Below the pieces are notes generated by a model. That model was not told the origin of the DNA and made no database searches. It saw only the letters and a list, made by a program, of their open reading frames with translations. 33,643 nucleotides of DNA, from positions 1 to 33,643 of the forward strand of contig JAMPCH010000030.1 in the NCBI GenBank assembly GCA_023666265.1. Direction: 5' to 3'. Shown here piece by piece: positions 1 through 8,712 of this stretch (its first letter is position 1; each line of letters begins with the position of its first letter). A program made the position numbers and the translations under genes. This stretch comes from Roseburia sp. (GTDB lineage Bacteria; Bacillota; Clostridia; Oscillospirales; Ruminococcaceae).

Positions 1-64
1 CGAGTGGCAGTCAGATTTTTCGTCAGATTGTACAGATTTTATGCAGGAAGGCTGATCTGTCGGT

Positions 65-117
65 CAGCCCCTCTGTCACTACGTGACACCTCCCCCGCCC
101 GGGGGAGACCACCTTTC
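65..117. repeat. REP-like double-hairpin intergenic repeat
   Basis: Two adjacent hairpins can be read: TGTCAC/GTGACA (74-79 / 83-88) and CTCCCCC/GGGGGAG (90-96 / 101-107). The context 'cagcccctctgtcac...gggggagaccacctt' resembles short dispersed repeats I recall from gut Oscillospiraceae; that recognition is from memory, not a search. No gene is visible in 1-233. A related element with a GGTGGCGCAAAGCGGCGGAGG core sits at 24661. Confidence 0.5.
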
Positions 118-233
118 AAAGAAAATCTGTGCAATATGGCGGAAAAGATGGCTGTCAATCGGACGGCAAAGCCGCAGGCGGTAATTGTGCAGTGTTGCCT
201 TTATTTGGGAAGGCGCGGGGTCTCCCGCGTTTC

Positions 234-1637
234 CTAAAACTGCCAATATAAGAAGGGGTTATTCGTATTTTCCACCAAGAGGATCGAACAGATCAAAAGG
301 ATCGCGATGTTACAAACGATCGTCGACACGCCGACGGCGTTTTCGCCGAGGCGCGTCTTTTGGAGCTTCAAACGTAGGGTCGGTATGACCGGGAGACTAA
401 AGACGACCGCCGCCAAGATCAAGAAGAGGTTGTTGACGAACGAGGTTTGTACCGACAGGTCGCTGAAGGCGTTCCCGTTCGCGCCGACCAAGTTCCCAAA
501 AAAAGTCCCGAGGCGGGATAGGTCGGTAAAATAAAAGATCCCGAATCCGATCACGATGACGAGCTTATTATAAATATGGAGGACGGCGGCGGGGATCTTT
601 TTCAGCCGCTTACTCCCGAGGAGGCGTTCGCCGAGGATAAACAGCCCGTAGTACAGCCCCCAGATGATATAGTTCCAGCTCGCGCCGTGCCAAAAGCCGG
701 TACAAAACCAAACGAGGAAGAGGCTCGCGTATTGCCGCCGCTTCCCAAAGATCGGGAGATAAAGGAGATAGTCGCGAAAGAACGAGCCGAGGGAGATATG
801 CCAGCGCTGCCAAAACTCGGTGATGTTTTTACAGATAAAGGGATAGTTAAAGTTTTCGTCAAAGTGAAAGCCGAAGATCCGCCCGAGACCGATCGCCATA
901 TCCGAATAGCCCGAGAAATCGTAGTAGACATAAAGCGAATAGAGGATCACGCCGTACCAAGTCCCGAGTATCGAGACCTTATCGAGCGCGCCGCCGAGGA
1001 ATTGTTCGACGATCGCGTAAAGTCCGTTCGCGAGGACGACCTTTTTCCCGAGACCAAAGATAAAGCGCGTGATCCCGTCGCTGATGTCGGAATAAGAGGA
1101 GACGCGCGACCCGATCTCCGCCTCGACCGTACTGTATCGGACGATCGGTCCCGCGACGAGCTGGGGAAAGAGCGAGATATACATCAGGAGGTGAAAGTAA
1201 TTGCGTTGAACCTTAACCTTCCCCCAGTAACAGTCGAGGATATAGGAGAGGATCTGGAAGGTATAAAAGCTGATCCCGATCGGAAGCTCGATCCCCGTGA
1301 GCGGGAGGCTCGTCCCAAAGAGGGCGTTAAAATTCCCGATAAAAAAGTCGGTATATTTAAAGATAAAGAGCATCCCGAGGCTCAGGACGAGCGAGAGCGC
1401 CACGCCGAGCCACGCGAACCTTTTCCCCCGCCGCCGCTCGATCAACAGCCCGCAGAGGTAATTCCCCGTCACGCTCACCAACAGGAGGAGGAGCCAGACG
1501 ACCTTACTCCACGCGTAAAACACGAGCGAAAAAACGACCAAGACCGCGTTCCGATAGGCGATATTCTTACTCACGAAGTAGAGAGGGATACAAAGCGCGA
1601 TAAAAATATAGATAAAAAATAAGTCCGAAAATACCAT
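234..1637 (-). CDS. MBOAT family membrane O-acyltransferase (AlgI/DltB-like)
   Basis: The product is a 467-residue polytopic membrane protein of the membrane-bound O-acyltransferase family, which moves acyl (often acetyl) groups onto extracytoplasmic polysaccharide or teichoic-acid hydroxyls. Diagnostic motifs are visible: FWQRWHISLG at about 275-284 and WHGASW at 316-321, with the presumed catalytic His317. About 10-12 hydrophobic segments start directly at the N-terminus. The length fits AlgI/PatA-like proteins. The ATG at 1637 has AAGGGGA about 12 bases upstream and a good promoter lies at 1738-1766. No AlgJ/AlgX/DHHW partner, which usually acts with AlgI, is seen. Such a gene would lie downstream, beyond the left edge, so the acceptor is unknown. 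DltB is less likely because no dlt genes flank it. Confidence 0.88.
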   Translation of the reverse strand: MVFSDLFFIYIFIALCIPLYFVSKNIAYRNAVLVVFSLVFYAWSKVVWLLLLLVSVTGNYLCGLLIERRRGKRFAWLGVALSLVLSLGMLFIFKYTDFFIGNFNALFGTSLPLTGIELPIGISFYTFQILSYILDCYWGKVKVQRNYFHLLMYISLFPQLVAGPIVRYSTVEAEIGSRVSSYSDISDGITRFIFGLGKKVVLANGLYAIVEQFLGGALDKVSILGTWYGVILYSLYVYYDFSGYSDMAIGLGRIFGFHFDENFNYPFICKNITEFWQRWHISLGSFFRDYLLYLPIFGKRRQYASLFLVWFCTGFWHGASWNYIIWGLYYGLFILGERLLGSKRLKKIPAAVLHIYNKLVIVIGFGIFYFTDLSRLGTFFGNLVGANGNAFSDLSVQTSFVNNLFLILAAVVFSLPVIPTLRLKLQKTRLGENAVGVSTIVCNIAILLICSILLVENTNNPFLYWQF

Positions 1638-1737
1638 AGAAAAAACGTTCCCCTTACCGGCTTGTCCGCGTAAGCCGTAACGCCGATCGGATCAAGCCCC
1701 CGACCGATCTGTTTCGGATAAAACACTTGTCCTTATT

Positions 1738-1766
1738 ATTATACTATACTCCGCTCGGTTTTGCAA
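1738..1766 (-). promoter_or_regulatory. Sigma-A promoter for the MBOAT gene
   Basis: On the minus strand, TTGCAA (1761-1766) and TATAAT (1738-1743) are separated by exactly 17 bases. The predicted start near 1731 gives a leader of about 90 bases before the ATG at 1637. Confidence 0.7.
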
Positions 1767-1867
1767 CCTTTTTTCGGGGAAAATTTTTGGGGGAGGAAAG
1801 AACTTTCACATGGGAAATTTTACGGTTCGTCGCGCCGCTTCGTAAAAATGCGTCAGTAAATAAAACG

Positions 1868-1905
1868 ACCCGACGTGGTACGCATAGTTTAGAGGCGTGT
1901 CGGGT
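1868..1905. other. Isolated inverted repeat in the gap upstream of the IS remnant
   Basis: ACCCGAC (1868-1874) is complementary to GTCGGGT (1899-1905) with a 24-base loop. On the minus strand it is followed by a moderately T-rich stretch, so it could be a weak terminator. Apart from this and the MBOAT promoter, nothing else is visible in 1638-1975; the last 70 bases are very AT-rich. Confidence 0.3.
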
Positions 1906-1975
1906 TCTGTTACTATATATTATACGCGATTTTTTGTTTTGTCAAGAGATTTTCTCGTTTTTTATATTATATGAT

Positions 1976-2615
1976 TGTTGTGCTACAATAGATATTGGAC
2001 AGTCACGAAAAAACAGTTGAGAGATAGGCAGAAATCTGATACAATAAAGTTGATACACCCATTCACAGAAAGGAGCCTATCCCTCATGAACAGTATAACA
2101 CAAGACGTGAAGTTTCGTCGATCCCTCATGAAATACGCCGAAAAATACGGCGTAAGCTGCGTGAGCCGAAAGTACAACAAGAGCCGCTCGTACATATATT
2201 TTTGGAAAAGCCGGTGGGACGGGAGCATGGAATCTCTCGCCGAAAAGTCAAAGCGACCTCATCATCACCCGAACGAGCATACCGAGGAGGAGATTGCCAT
2301 GATCCGAAGGTATCGAATTTTCTCCGAGTAAAAAAGGAAAGAAAACGCTGTTTGAAAACACGTTGGAGCGGCTCGGGATTCGGCACAAGCTGATCCGTCC
2401 GTATACGCTGCGGCATAACGGGAAGGTCGAGCGAAGTCACCGCGAGGATCAGCAGAAATTCTACTCCTGCCACCGCTTTTATTCCCGCGACGATTTAAAC
2501 GCTCAGCTGGCTGAGCGTTTAAGTCGAACAAACAACCGACCTATGCGTCCTCTTCGCCGGCTTTCGCCTATCGAGTTTTTGAAGGTTGCTGTCCAAGATC
2601 ATTGACAAACTTACA
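1976..2615 (+). mobile_element. Internally deleted IS481-like insertion sequence
   Basis: The ends form imperfect 27-base terminal inverted repeats. Left is 1976-2002, right is 2589-2615 reverse-complemented. Both begin TGT and both end TTGGACAG, with further matches between (GAT before the shared TTGGACAG). TGT...ACA ends are usual for IS481-type elements. The 640-base element holds both ends of a DDE transposase but not its middle. I see no convincing target-site duplication: the left flank ends in atgat, the right begins ttttt. Confidence 0.7.
2086..2605 (+). pseudogene. IS481-like DDE transposase, central part deleted
   Basis: The 5' part (ATG 2086, stop near 2331) encodes an N-terminal helix-turn-helix region (KYAEKYGVSCVSRKYNKSRS... 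then HTEEEIAMIRRYR). The 3' part, in the next frame up to the stop at 2603-2605, encodes the integrase-core end: GIRHKLIRPYT, HNGKVERSHRED, then SPIEFL near the C-terminus. HNGKVER carries the third (Glu) residue of the DDE triad; the two Asp residues and about 130-150 residues between are missing. The frames meet near 2311-2330, so one deletion explains both the loss and the frameshift. The gene cannot make an active transposase. A SD (AAAGGAG) lies upstream of the ATG. Confidence 0.82.
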
Positions 2616-2631
2616 TTTTTAAATTTTTACC

Positions 2632-2692
2632 AAAAAGCCGCTTTGTACTCCTGCCTTTAAAATAATTTTTTATGGCAGGCGCACAAAGCGGC
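2632..2692 (-). terminator. Rho-independent terminator of uvrA
   Basis: GCCGCTTTGT...CCTGCC (2637-2655) pairs with GGCAGG...ACAAAGCGGC (2674-2692). On the minus strand the stem is followed by TTTTT (2632-2636) and lies just after the uvrA stop codon. Confidence 0.8.
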
Positions 2693-2706
2693 GGTCTCTC
2701 ATAAGG

Positions 2707-5580
2707 CTACTCGCTTTTCTTCTTTCGTCCGCGCTTCGCCTTCGCGCGGAGCTGTCCGAGCGTTTTTTGGAGGTATCGCCCGGTATACGACGCCTCACAG
2801 GTACAGATCTCCTCCGGCGTCCCCGCCGCGACGACCGTCCCGCCGGCGTTCCCGCCCTCGGGACCTAAGTCGACGATATAGTCCGCCGTCTTGATCACGT
2901 CGAGGTTATGCTCGATGACGATGATCGTGTTTCCGTCCGCCGAGAGCTTTTGGAGGACCTCGATCAGCTTATGCACGTCCGCGGTATGAAGCCCCGTCGT
3001 CGGCTCGTCGAGGATATAGATCGTCCGCCCCGTCGGTCGGCGCGAAAGCTCGGTCGCGAGCTTGACCCGCTGGGCTTCGCCGCCGGAGAGGGTCGTCGCG
3101 GGCTGACCGATCTTAACGTACCCGAGACCCACGTCATAGAGGGTCTGTAAGCGCCGCGCGAGCTTCGGGAGGTTCGAGAAGAAGGAAAGCCCCTCCTCGA
3201 CCGTCATTTCAAGCACGTCATAGATGCTCTTTCCCTTATACTTGACCTCGAGGGTCTCGCGGTTATAGCGGTGACCCTTACATACCTCACAGGGGACGAA
3301 AATATCGGGGAGGAAGTGCATCTCGATCCTTACGATCCCGTCCCCCTGACACGCCTCACACCGCCCGCCCTTGACGTTGAAGGAAAAGCGTCCCGTCCCA
3401 TAGCCGCGCATTTTCGCGTCATTCGTCGAGGCGAAAAGGTCGCGGATGTCGGTAAAAAGCCCCGTATACGTCGCGGGGTTTGAGCGCGGCGATCGCCCGA
3501 TCGGGGCTTGGTCGATCGCGATGATCTTATCGAGATAGTCGAGCCCCTCGATCGCGCGAAATTTCCCCGCCTTTGTTTTCGCGCGGTTGAGCCTCGCGGC
3601 GAGTTCTTTATAGACGATCTCGTTGACGAGCGAGCTTTTACCGCTCCCCGATACGCCCGTTACACAGGTGAATAAGCCGAGCGGGAAGGATACGTCGATA
3701 TTTTTAAGGTTATTCTCCGCCGCGCCGCGAACGGTGAGCCAGCGCCCGTCGGGCTTCCGCCGCTCGGTGGGGACGGGGATCGAGAGCCGCCCGCTCAAAT
3801 ACTGACCCGTGATCGATCTTTCACAAGCCATGATCTCCTCCGCCGACCCCGCGCAGACGACCTCACCGCCGTGAACGCCCGCGCCGGGACCGACGTCGAC
3901 GAGATAGTCCGCCGCGCGCATGGTGTCCTCGTCATGCTCGACGACGATCACCGTGTTCCCCATATCGCGTAGGCGAAAGAGCGTCGCGATCAGCTTATCG
4001 TTATCCCGCTGATGAAGCCCGATACTCGGCTCGTCGAGGATATAGAGTACGCCCATTAAGGCGCTCCCGATCTGGGTCGCGAGGCGGATACGCTGGCTCT
4101 CGCCGCCCGAGAGCGTCCCCGCCGCGCGGGAGAGGGTGAGATACTCTAGCCCGACGTTTTTAAGGAAGTTGAGCCGCCCGCGGATTTCCTTTAAGATACG
4201 CTCGCCGATGAGCCTCTCGCGCTCGGTGAGCTCCATACGGTCGATAAACTCGATCGCCTCGGAGATACTCATTTTACAGAAATCGCTGATATTCAGCCCC
4301 GCGACCGTGACCGCGAGAGACTCGGGCTTTAGCCGCTCGCCGTGACAGTCGGGACAAAGCGTGTCGCTCATATAGTTATTCTCGATCTCGTCGCGCGAAT
4401 AGCTGCTCGACGAGTCGCGATAGCGCCGCTCTAAATTATTGATGACCCCCTCAAAGTCCGAGTTTCGGTATCCCCCGCCGAAGGAATCGATCACGTCGAT
4501 CCGTATCCGCTCGCCGCCCGTCCCATAGAGAAAGACCCCAAGCTCCTCGGGCTTTAGATCCTTCACCGGCGTATCGAGCGAGATCCCGTAATGGTTAGAG
4601 ATCGCCTTATAATACATCATCGCGATCGAGTTATCGTCGAGCGAATTCCACCCGCTCGCCTTGATCGCGCCCTCGCGGATCGATAGGGTCGGGTCGGGGA
4701 TCACGAGCCGCTCGTCCACCCGCCGAAGCACGCCCAAGCCGGTACAGCGCGGACAAGCGCCGAAGGGGTTATTGAACGAGAACATACGCGGGACAAGTTC
4801 CTCGACGCTGATGTTATGCTCGGGACAAGCGTAGCTTTGGGAAAAATGAAGCTCCTCGCCGTCGATCACGTCGATATAGATCAGCCCGCCGGTCAGCCCC
4901 CCCGCCGTCTCGAGGCTATCCGTGAGGCGGGAATCCATCTCCGGCTTTACGACGAGGCGGTCGACGACGACCTCGATATTATGCTTTTTGTTTTTTTCGG
5001 GCTTGATCCTTTCGGACAGGTCGTAAAGGATTCCGTCCACGCGGACGCGGACAAAACCCTGCTTTCGGATCGCGTCGAGCTCCTTTTGATATTCGCCCTT
5101 CCGCCCCCGCGCGATCGGAGCGAGAATTTGGATCTTTGACCCCTCGGGGAGCGCCTTTACCCGGTCGACAATCTGGTCGATCGTCTGTTGACGTATCTCG
5201 CGCCCGCAGATCGGACAATGGGGAATCCCGATCCGCGCGTATAAAAGGCGAAGGTAGTCGTAAATCTCCGTGACCGTCCCGACGGTCGAGCGCGGATTTT
5301 TTGAGGTCGTTTTTTGGTCGATCGAGATCGCGGGCGATAATCCCTCGATACTGTCGACGTCGGGCTTTTCCATCTGACCGAGGAACATACGCGCGTAGGA
5401 GGACAGACTCTCCATATATCGCCGCTGTCCGTCGGCATAGATCGTGTCGAAGGCGAGCGAGGACTTCCCCGACCCGGATAGCCCCGTCATGACGATGAGC
5501 TTATCGCGCGGGAGGATAAGGTCGACGTTTTTAAGGTTATGCTCCCTCGCCCCGCGAATGACGATTTTATCGTTAGCCAT
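2707..5580 (-). CDS. uvrA: UvrABC excision nuclease subunit A
   Basis: UvrA is the damage-sensing ATPase of nucleotide excision repair; as a dimer it scans DNA and loads UvrB. The 957 residues are close to the usual ~940. Visible features: first Walker [10 protein letters not shown] near residue 33, the first zinc site CPICG in the N-terminal half, a CPRCTGLG zinc module, CPDCHGERL, an ABC signature [17 protein letters not shown], second Walker [14 protein letters not shown], the last zinc module CEACQGDG...[10 protein letters not shown], second signature [18 protein letters not shown] and Walker [12 protein letters not shown] lysine/arginine-rich tail (KRGRKKKSE) ends it. The ATG at 5580 has GGAAAAGAGATC upstream. 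It follows uvrB after 45 bases, so the two are probably one transcript. Confidence 0.98.
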   Translation of the reverse strand: MANDKIVIRGAREHNLKNVDLILPRDKLIVMTGLSGSGKSSLAFDTIYADGQRRYMESLSSYARMFLGQMEKPDVDSIEGLSPAISIDQKTTSKNPRSTVGTVTEIYDYLRLLYARIGIPHCPICGREIRQQTIDQIVDRVKALPEGSKIQILAPIARGRKGEYQKELDAIRKQGFVRVRVDGILYDLSERIKPEKNKKHNIEVVVDRLVVKPEMDSRLTDSLETAGGLTGGLIYIDVIDGEELHFSQSYACPEHNISVEELVPRMFSFNNPFGACPRCTGLGVLRRVDERLVIPDPTLSIREGAIKASGWNSLDDNSIAMMYYKAISNHYGISLDTPVKDLKPEELGVFLYGTGGERIRIDVIDSFGGGYRNSDFEGVINNLERRYRDSSSSYSRDEIENNYMSDTLCPDCHGERLKPESLAVTVAGLNISDFCKMSISEAIEFIDRMELTERERLIGERILKEIRGRLNFLKNVGLEYLTLSRAAGTLSGGESQRIRLATQIGSALMGVLYILDEPSIGLHQRDNDKLIATLFRLRDMGNTVIVVEHDEDTMRAADYLVDVGPGAGVHGGEVVCAGSAEEIMACERSITGQYLSGRLSIPVPTERRKPDGRWLTVRGAAENNLKNIDVSFPLGLFTCVTGVSGSGKSSLVNEIVYKELAARLNRAKTKAGKFRAIEGLDYLDKIIAIDQAPIGRSPRSNPATYTGLFTDIRDLFASTNDAKMRGYGTGRFSFNVKGGRCEACQGDGIVRIEMHFLPDIFVPCEVCKGHRYNRETLEVKYKGKSIYDVLEMTVEEGLSFFSNLPKLARRLQTLYDVGLGYVKIGQPATTLSGGEAQRVKLATELSRRPTGRTIYILDEPTTGLHTADVHKLIEVLQKLSADGNTIIVIEHNLDVIKTADYIVDLGPEGGNAGGTVVAAGTPEEICTCEASYTGRYLQKTLGQLRAKAKRGRKKKSE

Positions 5581-5625
5581 GGTTGATCTCTTTTCCTTTC
5601 TTGATATTCTATCTTTAAAAGGCGA

Positions 5626-7596
5626 TCATTCTTCTTCCTTGAGCGCCTTGATCTTGTCGCGGAAGTACGCCGCCTGCTCGAAATCGAGGAGCTTCGCCGC
5701 CTCCTTCATCATAGACGTATACGAGACGATGAGCTTTTCGCGTTCCTCCTTTTTGAGCTTCTTCGCGTGCTTCCCCTCGCCGCCCGCGCTCCCGGGCGCG
5801 GCGATCTCGATCACGTCGCGTACCTCTTTGATGATCGTCCGGGGGACGATCCCGTGCTTTTCGTTATACTCGATCTGGAGGGCGCGGCGGCGGTTCGTCT
5901 CGCGGATCGCGTTCTCCATACTCCCCGTGACGCTGTCGGCGTACATAATGACCGACCCGTTCGCGTTACGCGCCGCGCGACCGACCGTCTGGATCAGCGA
6001 GGATTCGCTCCGAAGGAAGCCCTCTTTATCCGCGTCGAGGATCGCGACGAGCGACACCTCGGGGAGGTCTAACCCCTCGCGAAGGAGGTTGATCCCGACG
6101 AGTACGTCAAATTCCCCGAGCCTTAGGTCCCTAACGATCTCCATGCGCTCGATCGTGTCGATGTCGTGGTGCATATAGCGTATTTTGATCTCGAGCTTCT
6201 CGAGATACTTCGTTAGATCCTCCGCCATTTTTTTGGTGAGCGTCGTGATAAGGACGCGCTCCTTCCGCTCGATCCGCTTGTTGATCTCGGTGACGAGATC
6301 CTCGATCTGACCCTCGGTCGGGCGGACGGAGATCTCCGGATCGAGAAGCCCCGTCGGACGGATGATCTGCTCCGCCATAACGGAGACATGCTCCTTCTCA
6401 AAAGGTCCGGGCGTCGCCGAGACATAGATCGCCTGATTGATCTTGGCGTAAAATTCGTCGAAATTGAGCGGGCGGTTATCGTAAGCCGAGGGAAGGCGAA
6501 AGCCGTACTCGATGAGGTTCTTTTTCCGCGCCGCGTCCCCGCCGAACATTCCCCGTACCTGAGGGAGCGTGACGTGGCTCTCGTCGACGAGGAGGAGGAA
6601 ATCCTTTGGGAAATGGTCGATGAGCGTGATCGGCGTACTCCCCGGGGGGCGACCGCTCAGAATACGGGAATAATTCTCGATCCCCTTACACATCCCGATC
6701 TCGCGGAGCATCTCCATATCGTACCTCGTCCGCTCGGCGATCCTTTGCGCCTCGATGAGACGGTGATCGGCGGTGAATTTCTCGACCTGTTCCTCCATTT
6801 CGCGCTCGATCTCCGCGAGCGCCGCCTCCATTTTTTCGTGGCTGACGATATAATGAGAGGCGGGGAAGATCGCCGCGTGGCTCAGCTCGCGCTTCATATG
6901 CCCCGAGACGACCTCAAACTCGGAGATACGGTCGATCTCGTCGCCGAAAAATTCGACCCTGACCGCCATATCCGCCGTCGCCCCGGCGGGGAAAATTTCG
7001 ACCGTGTCGCCCCGCACGCGGAACTTATTTCGGATAAAGTTTAGGTCGTTTCGCTCGTACTGCATCTCGGTCAGGCGGCGTAAAAGCTCCTCACGCGAAA
7101 GCTCCGTCCCCTTTCGTAAGGAGACGGTATTCGCGCGATATTCCTCGGGGCTGCCGAGGCTATAGATACAGGATACGCTCGCGACGATGATCACGTCACG
7201 CCGCTCCGCGAGCGAAAAGGTCGCCGAGTGGCGGAGGCGGTCGATGTCGTCGTTGATGGCGCTGTCCTTCTCAATATACGCGTCGGTCGAGGGGATATAC
7301 GCCTCGGGCTGATAATAATCGTAATAGCTCACGAAATACTCGACCGCGTTCTCGGGAAAAAACTCGCGAAACTCGCTACAGAGCTGGGCGGCGAGGGTCT
7401 TATTATGGGCGAGGACGAGGGTCGGGCGGTTGACCCGCTCGATGATATTCGCCATGGTAAAGGTCTTACCCGAGCCGGTCACGCCGAGTAAGCCCTGTTC
7501 GCGCTCGCCGTTTAAAACGCCCCTTGTGAGGCGTTCGATCGCCTCCGGCTGATCGCCGGTCGGCTGATATTTTGATACTAATTTAAAATGATCCAT
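5626..7596 (-). CDS. uvrB: UvrABC excision nuclease subunit B
   Basis: UvrB is the damage-verifying helicase-like subunit that receives DNA from UvrA and recruits UvrC. It has 656 residues, the family's normal size. Features: Walker A GVTGSGKT at 38-45, the strand-separating beta-hairpin [12 protein letters not shown] at 91-102, DESHVTLPQ (helicase motif II region), the C-terminal helicase motifs ([31 protein letters not shown], quoted here only as a location guide by its start [10 protein letters not shown]), QTVGRAARN, and a C-terminal UVR domain ([14 protein letters not shown]). The ATG at 7596 has only a weak SD (GGGATCGATCAAAA). No Clostridia/Bacillus-type SOS box (GAACNNNNGTTC) was found upstream. 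A radC-side terminator lies between, so uvrB needs its own promoter in 7597-7641, which I could not define. Confidence 0.98.
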   Translation of the reverse strand: MDHFKLVSKYQPTGDQPEAIERLTRGVLNGEREQGLLGVTGSGKTFTMANIIERVNRPTLVLAHNKTLAAQLCSEFREFFPENAVEYFVSYYDYYQPEAYIPSTDAYIEKDSAINDDIDRLRHSATFSLAERRDVIIVASVSCIYSLGSPEEYRANTVSLRKGTELSREELLRRLTEMQYERNDLNFIRNKFRVRGDTVEIFPAGATADMAVRVEFFGDEIDRISEFEVVSGHMKRELSHAAIFPASHYIVSHEKMEAALAEIEREMEEQVEKFTADHRLIEAQRIAERTRYDMEMLREIGMCKGIENYSRILSGRPPGSTPITLIDHFPKDFLLLVDESHVTLPQVRGMFGGDAARKKNLIEYGFRLPSAYDNRPLNFDEFYAKINQAIYVSATPGPFEKEHVSVMAEQIIRPTGLLDPEISVRPTEGQIEDLVTEINKRIERKERVLITTLTKKMAEDLTKYLEKLEIKIRYMHHDIDTIERMEIVRDLRLGEFDVLVGINLLREGLDLPEVSLVAILDADKEGFLRSESSLIQTVGRAARNANGSVIMYADSVTGSMENAIRETNRRRALQIEYNEKHGIVPRTIIKEVRDVIEIAAPGSAGGEGKHAKKLKKEEREKLIVSYTSMMKEAAKLLDFEQAAYFRDKIKALKEEE

Positions 7597-7641
7597 TTTT
7601 GATCGATCCCAAAATGTGATTTTTTATTTTTAGTGAAGGAG

Positions 7642-7700
7642 AAAAAAACCGCCGCCCTTCATAAGATCGCCCGCTTAAAGCTATCATAAGGACGCGGCGG
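7642..7700 (-). terminator. Terminator downstream of radC, before uvrB
   Basis: On the minus strand CCGCCGC..CCTT (from 7700) pairs with AAGG.GCGGCGG (to 7649) and is followed by seven T (7642-7648). It ends the ROK-ilvD-radC transcript and separates it from uvrB. Confidence 0.7.
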
Positions 7701-7794
7701 TTGTCCGCCCAAAGCGCACCGCAAGGCAAGGACGCAAGCGCCCCAAGCGAACCGCAACGCACTCCTTCCCAAAAAAATAAACACAAAACAAAGC
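7701..7794 (-). repeat. Dispersed intergenic repeat unit (GGGAAGG motif)
   Basis: Reading the minus strand from the radC stop: TTTGTTTTGTGTTTATTTT, then TTTGGGAAGG, then a GC-rich stretch including GCGGTTCGC and GGGCGGAC. The same AT-rich to GGGAAGG string follows the ferredoxin-like gene at 29532 almost identically. Part of the GC-rich stretch (GTCCGCCCAAAGC) recurs in the palindrome at 13051. Confidence 0.5.
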
Positions 7795-8637
7795 CTAATA
7801 ATGCGGCATATCCATGACCTTTGACAGGTCGTCGATAAAACGGTCGAGCTCGGGCGTGTCAAGCGGACCCTCCTCCTCGTCGGGACAGGGCGTCCCCTCT
7901 AAAATAAACCCCGCTTTAACGTCCTCGTCCGGCCATACGACCTTTGCGTTAGGCGAGGCGCGGAGCGAATAGCTCCCCGTCCGCCCGACGATGATATGGT
8001 CGAGGAGGAGGATATCGAGCTCGAATAAAAGCCGCGCGAGGTCGGTCGTCGCCGATATGTCCGCTTGAGAAGGCATCCCCGCGCCGCGCGGGTGGTTATG
8101 GGCGAGGATCACGCGGTCACAGCCGTTACGGATCGCGAAATCGGCGAGCTTACGCGCGGAGAGCTCGACCTTACCGAATGTCCCCGCCAAGACCTTAGCC
8201 TCTTTAACGAGCCTTAGATCCTCGGTGACCGCCATCGCGCGGATCTGTTCCTCCTCCTCGCCGAGAAATACCCCCTCGTAATACTGACGCGACGCGTTGG
8301 TATGGGCGAAGCGGCGGGAGCGCTCGTCCTCAAAGCTCGCCGCGCGGAGATAACGCCCGGCGAAAAGGCGCGAGAACGCGATCAGGTTCGCGGCGTTCTC
8401 GCCGATCCCCTTGACCTCGACCAGCTCGTCGCGCCCCGCGCTCAACACGCCGCGCAGAGAGCCGAAGCGCTCGATCAGGCGGTGAGCCGCCGGGTTCGTG
8501 TCCCCGCTCGGGATCGCGAAAAATAACAACACCTCTAAGACCTGATGCTCGTTAAAGCCCTCGAGCCCCTCGGTCAGCGCGATCCGACGCATACGCTCCC
8601 GGTGACCGAGATGAAGCTTTTCCTCCTCTTCTTCCAA
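7795..8637 (-). CDS. radC: RadC/MPN (JAMM) domain protein
   Basis: The gene encodes 280 residues. An N-terminal HhH/UPF0758 region (VKGIGENAANLIAF near 75-88) is followed by a JAMM metal-binding motif H180-x-H182-x7-S190-x2-D193 in HNHPRGAGMPSQAD. RadC proteins are widespread and were once linked to DNA repair; their biochemical role is not settled. After the usual C-terminal strand (GSYSLRAS) comes about 40 extra residues rich in Asp/Glu (PCPDEEEGPLDTPEL...), unusual since most RadC end near residue 230. The start is uncertain: the frame opens with TTG at 8637, preceded by GGGAG about 13 bases upstream, and no ATG exists before the first domain. It lies 75 bases after ilvD, probably in the same operon. 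Confidence 0.92.
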   Translation of the reverse strand: MEEEEEKLHLGHRERMRRIALTEGLEGFNEHQVLEVLLFFAIPSGDTNPAAHRLIERFGSLRGVLSAGRDELVEVKGIGENAANLIAFSRLFAGRYLRAASFEDERSRRFAHTNASRQYYEGVFLGEEEEQIRAMAVTEDLRLVKEAKVLAGTFGKVELSARKLADFAIRNGCDRVILAHNHPRGAGMPSQADISATTDLARLLFELDILLLDHIIVGRTGSYSLRASPNAKVVWPDEDVKAGFILEGTPCPDEEEGPLDTPELDRFIDDLSKVMDMPHY

Positions 8638-8712
8638 GGCTCTTTTCCCGCTCCCTTCTTCGTCCGAATTGATCTCCTCTTCCCTTTCGTTTTTTCTTTT
8701 TATAAACTCGCC

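Noticed and set aside
576-1622. Long plus-strand frame (348 codons) opposite the MBOAT gene
   Set aside because: Antisense shadow: its product is an unstructured charged sequence, while the minus frame has clear MBOAT motifs, promoter and SD.
1727-2020. Plus-strand frame of 97 codons before the IS remnant
   Set aside because: AT-rich non-coding composition, no SD, spans the MBOAT promoter and IS end.
7597-7794. SOS box upstream of uvrB
   Set aside because: I looked for GAACNNNNGTTC-type LexA sites on both strands and found none.
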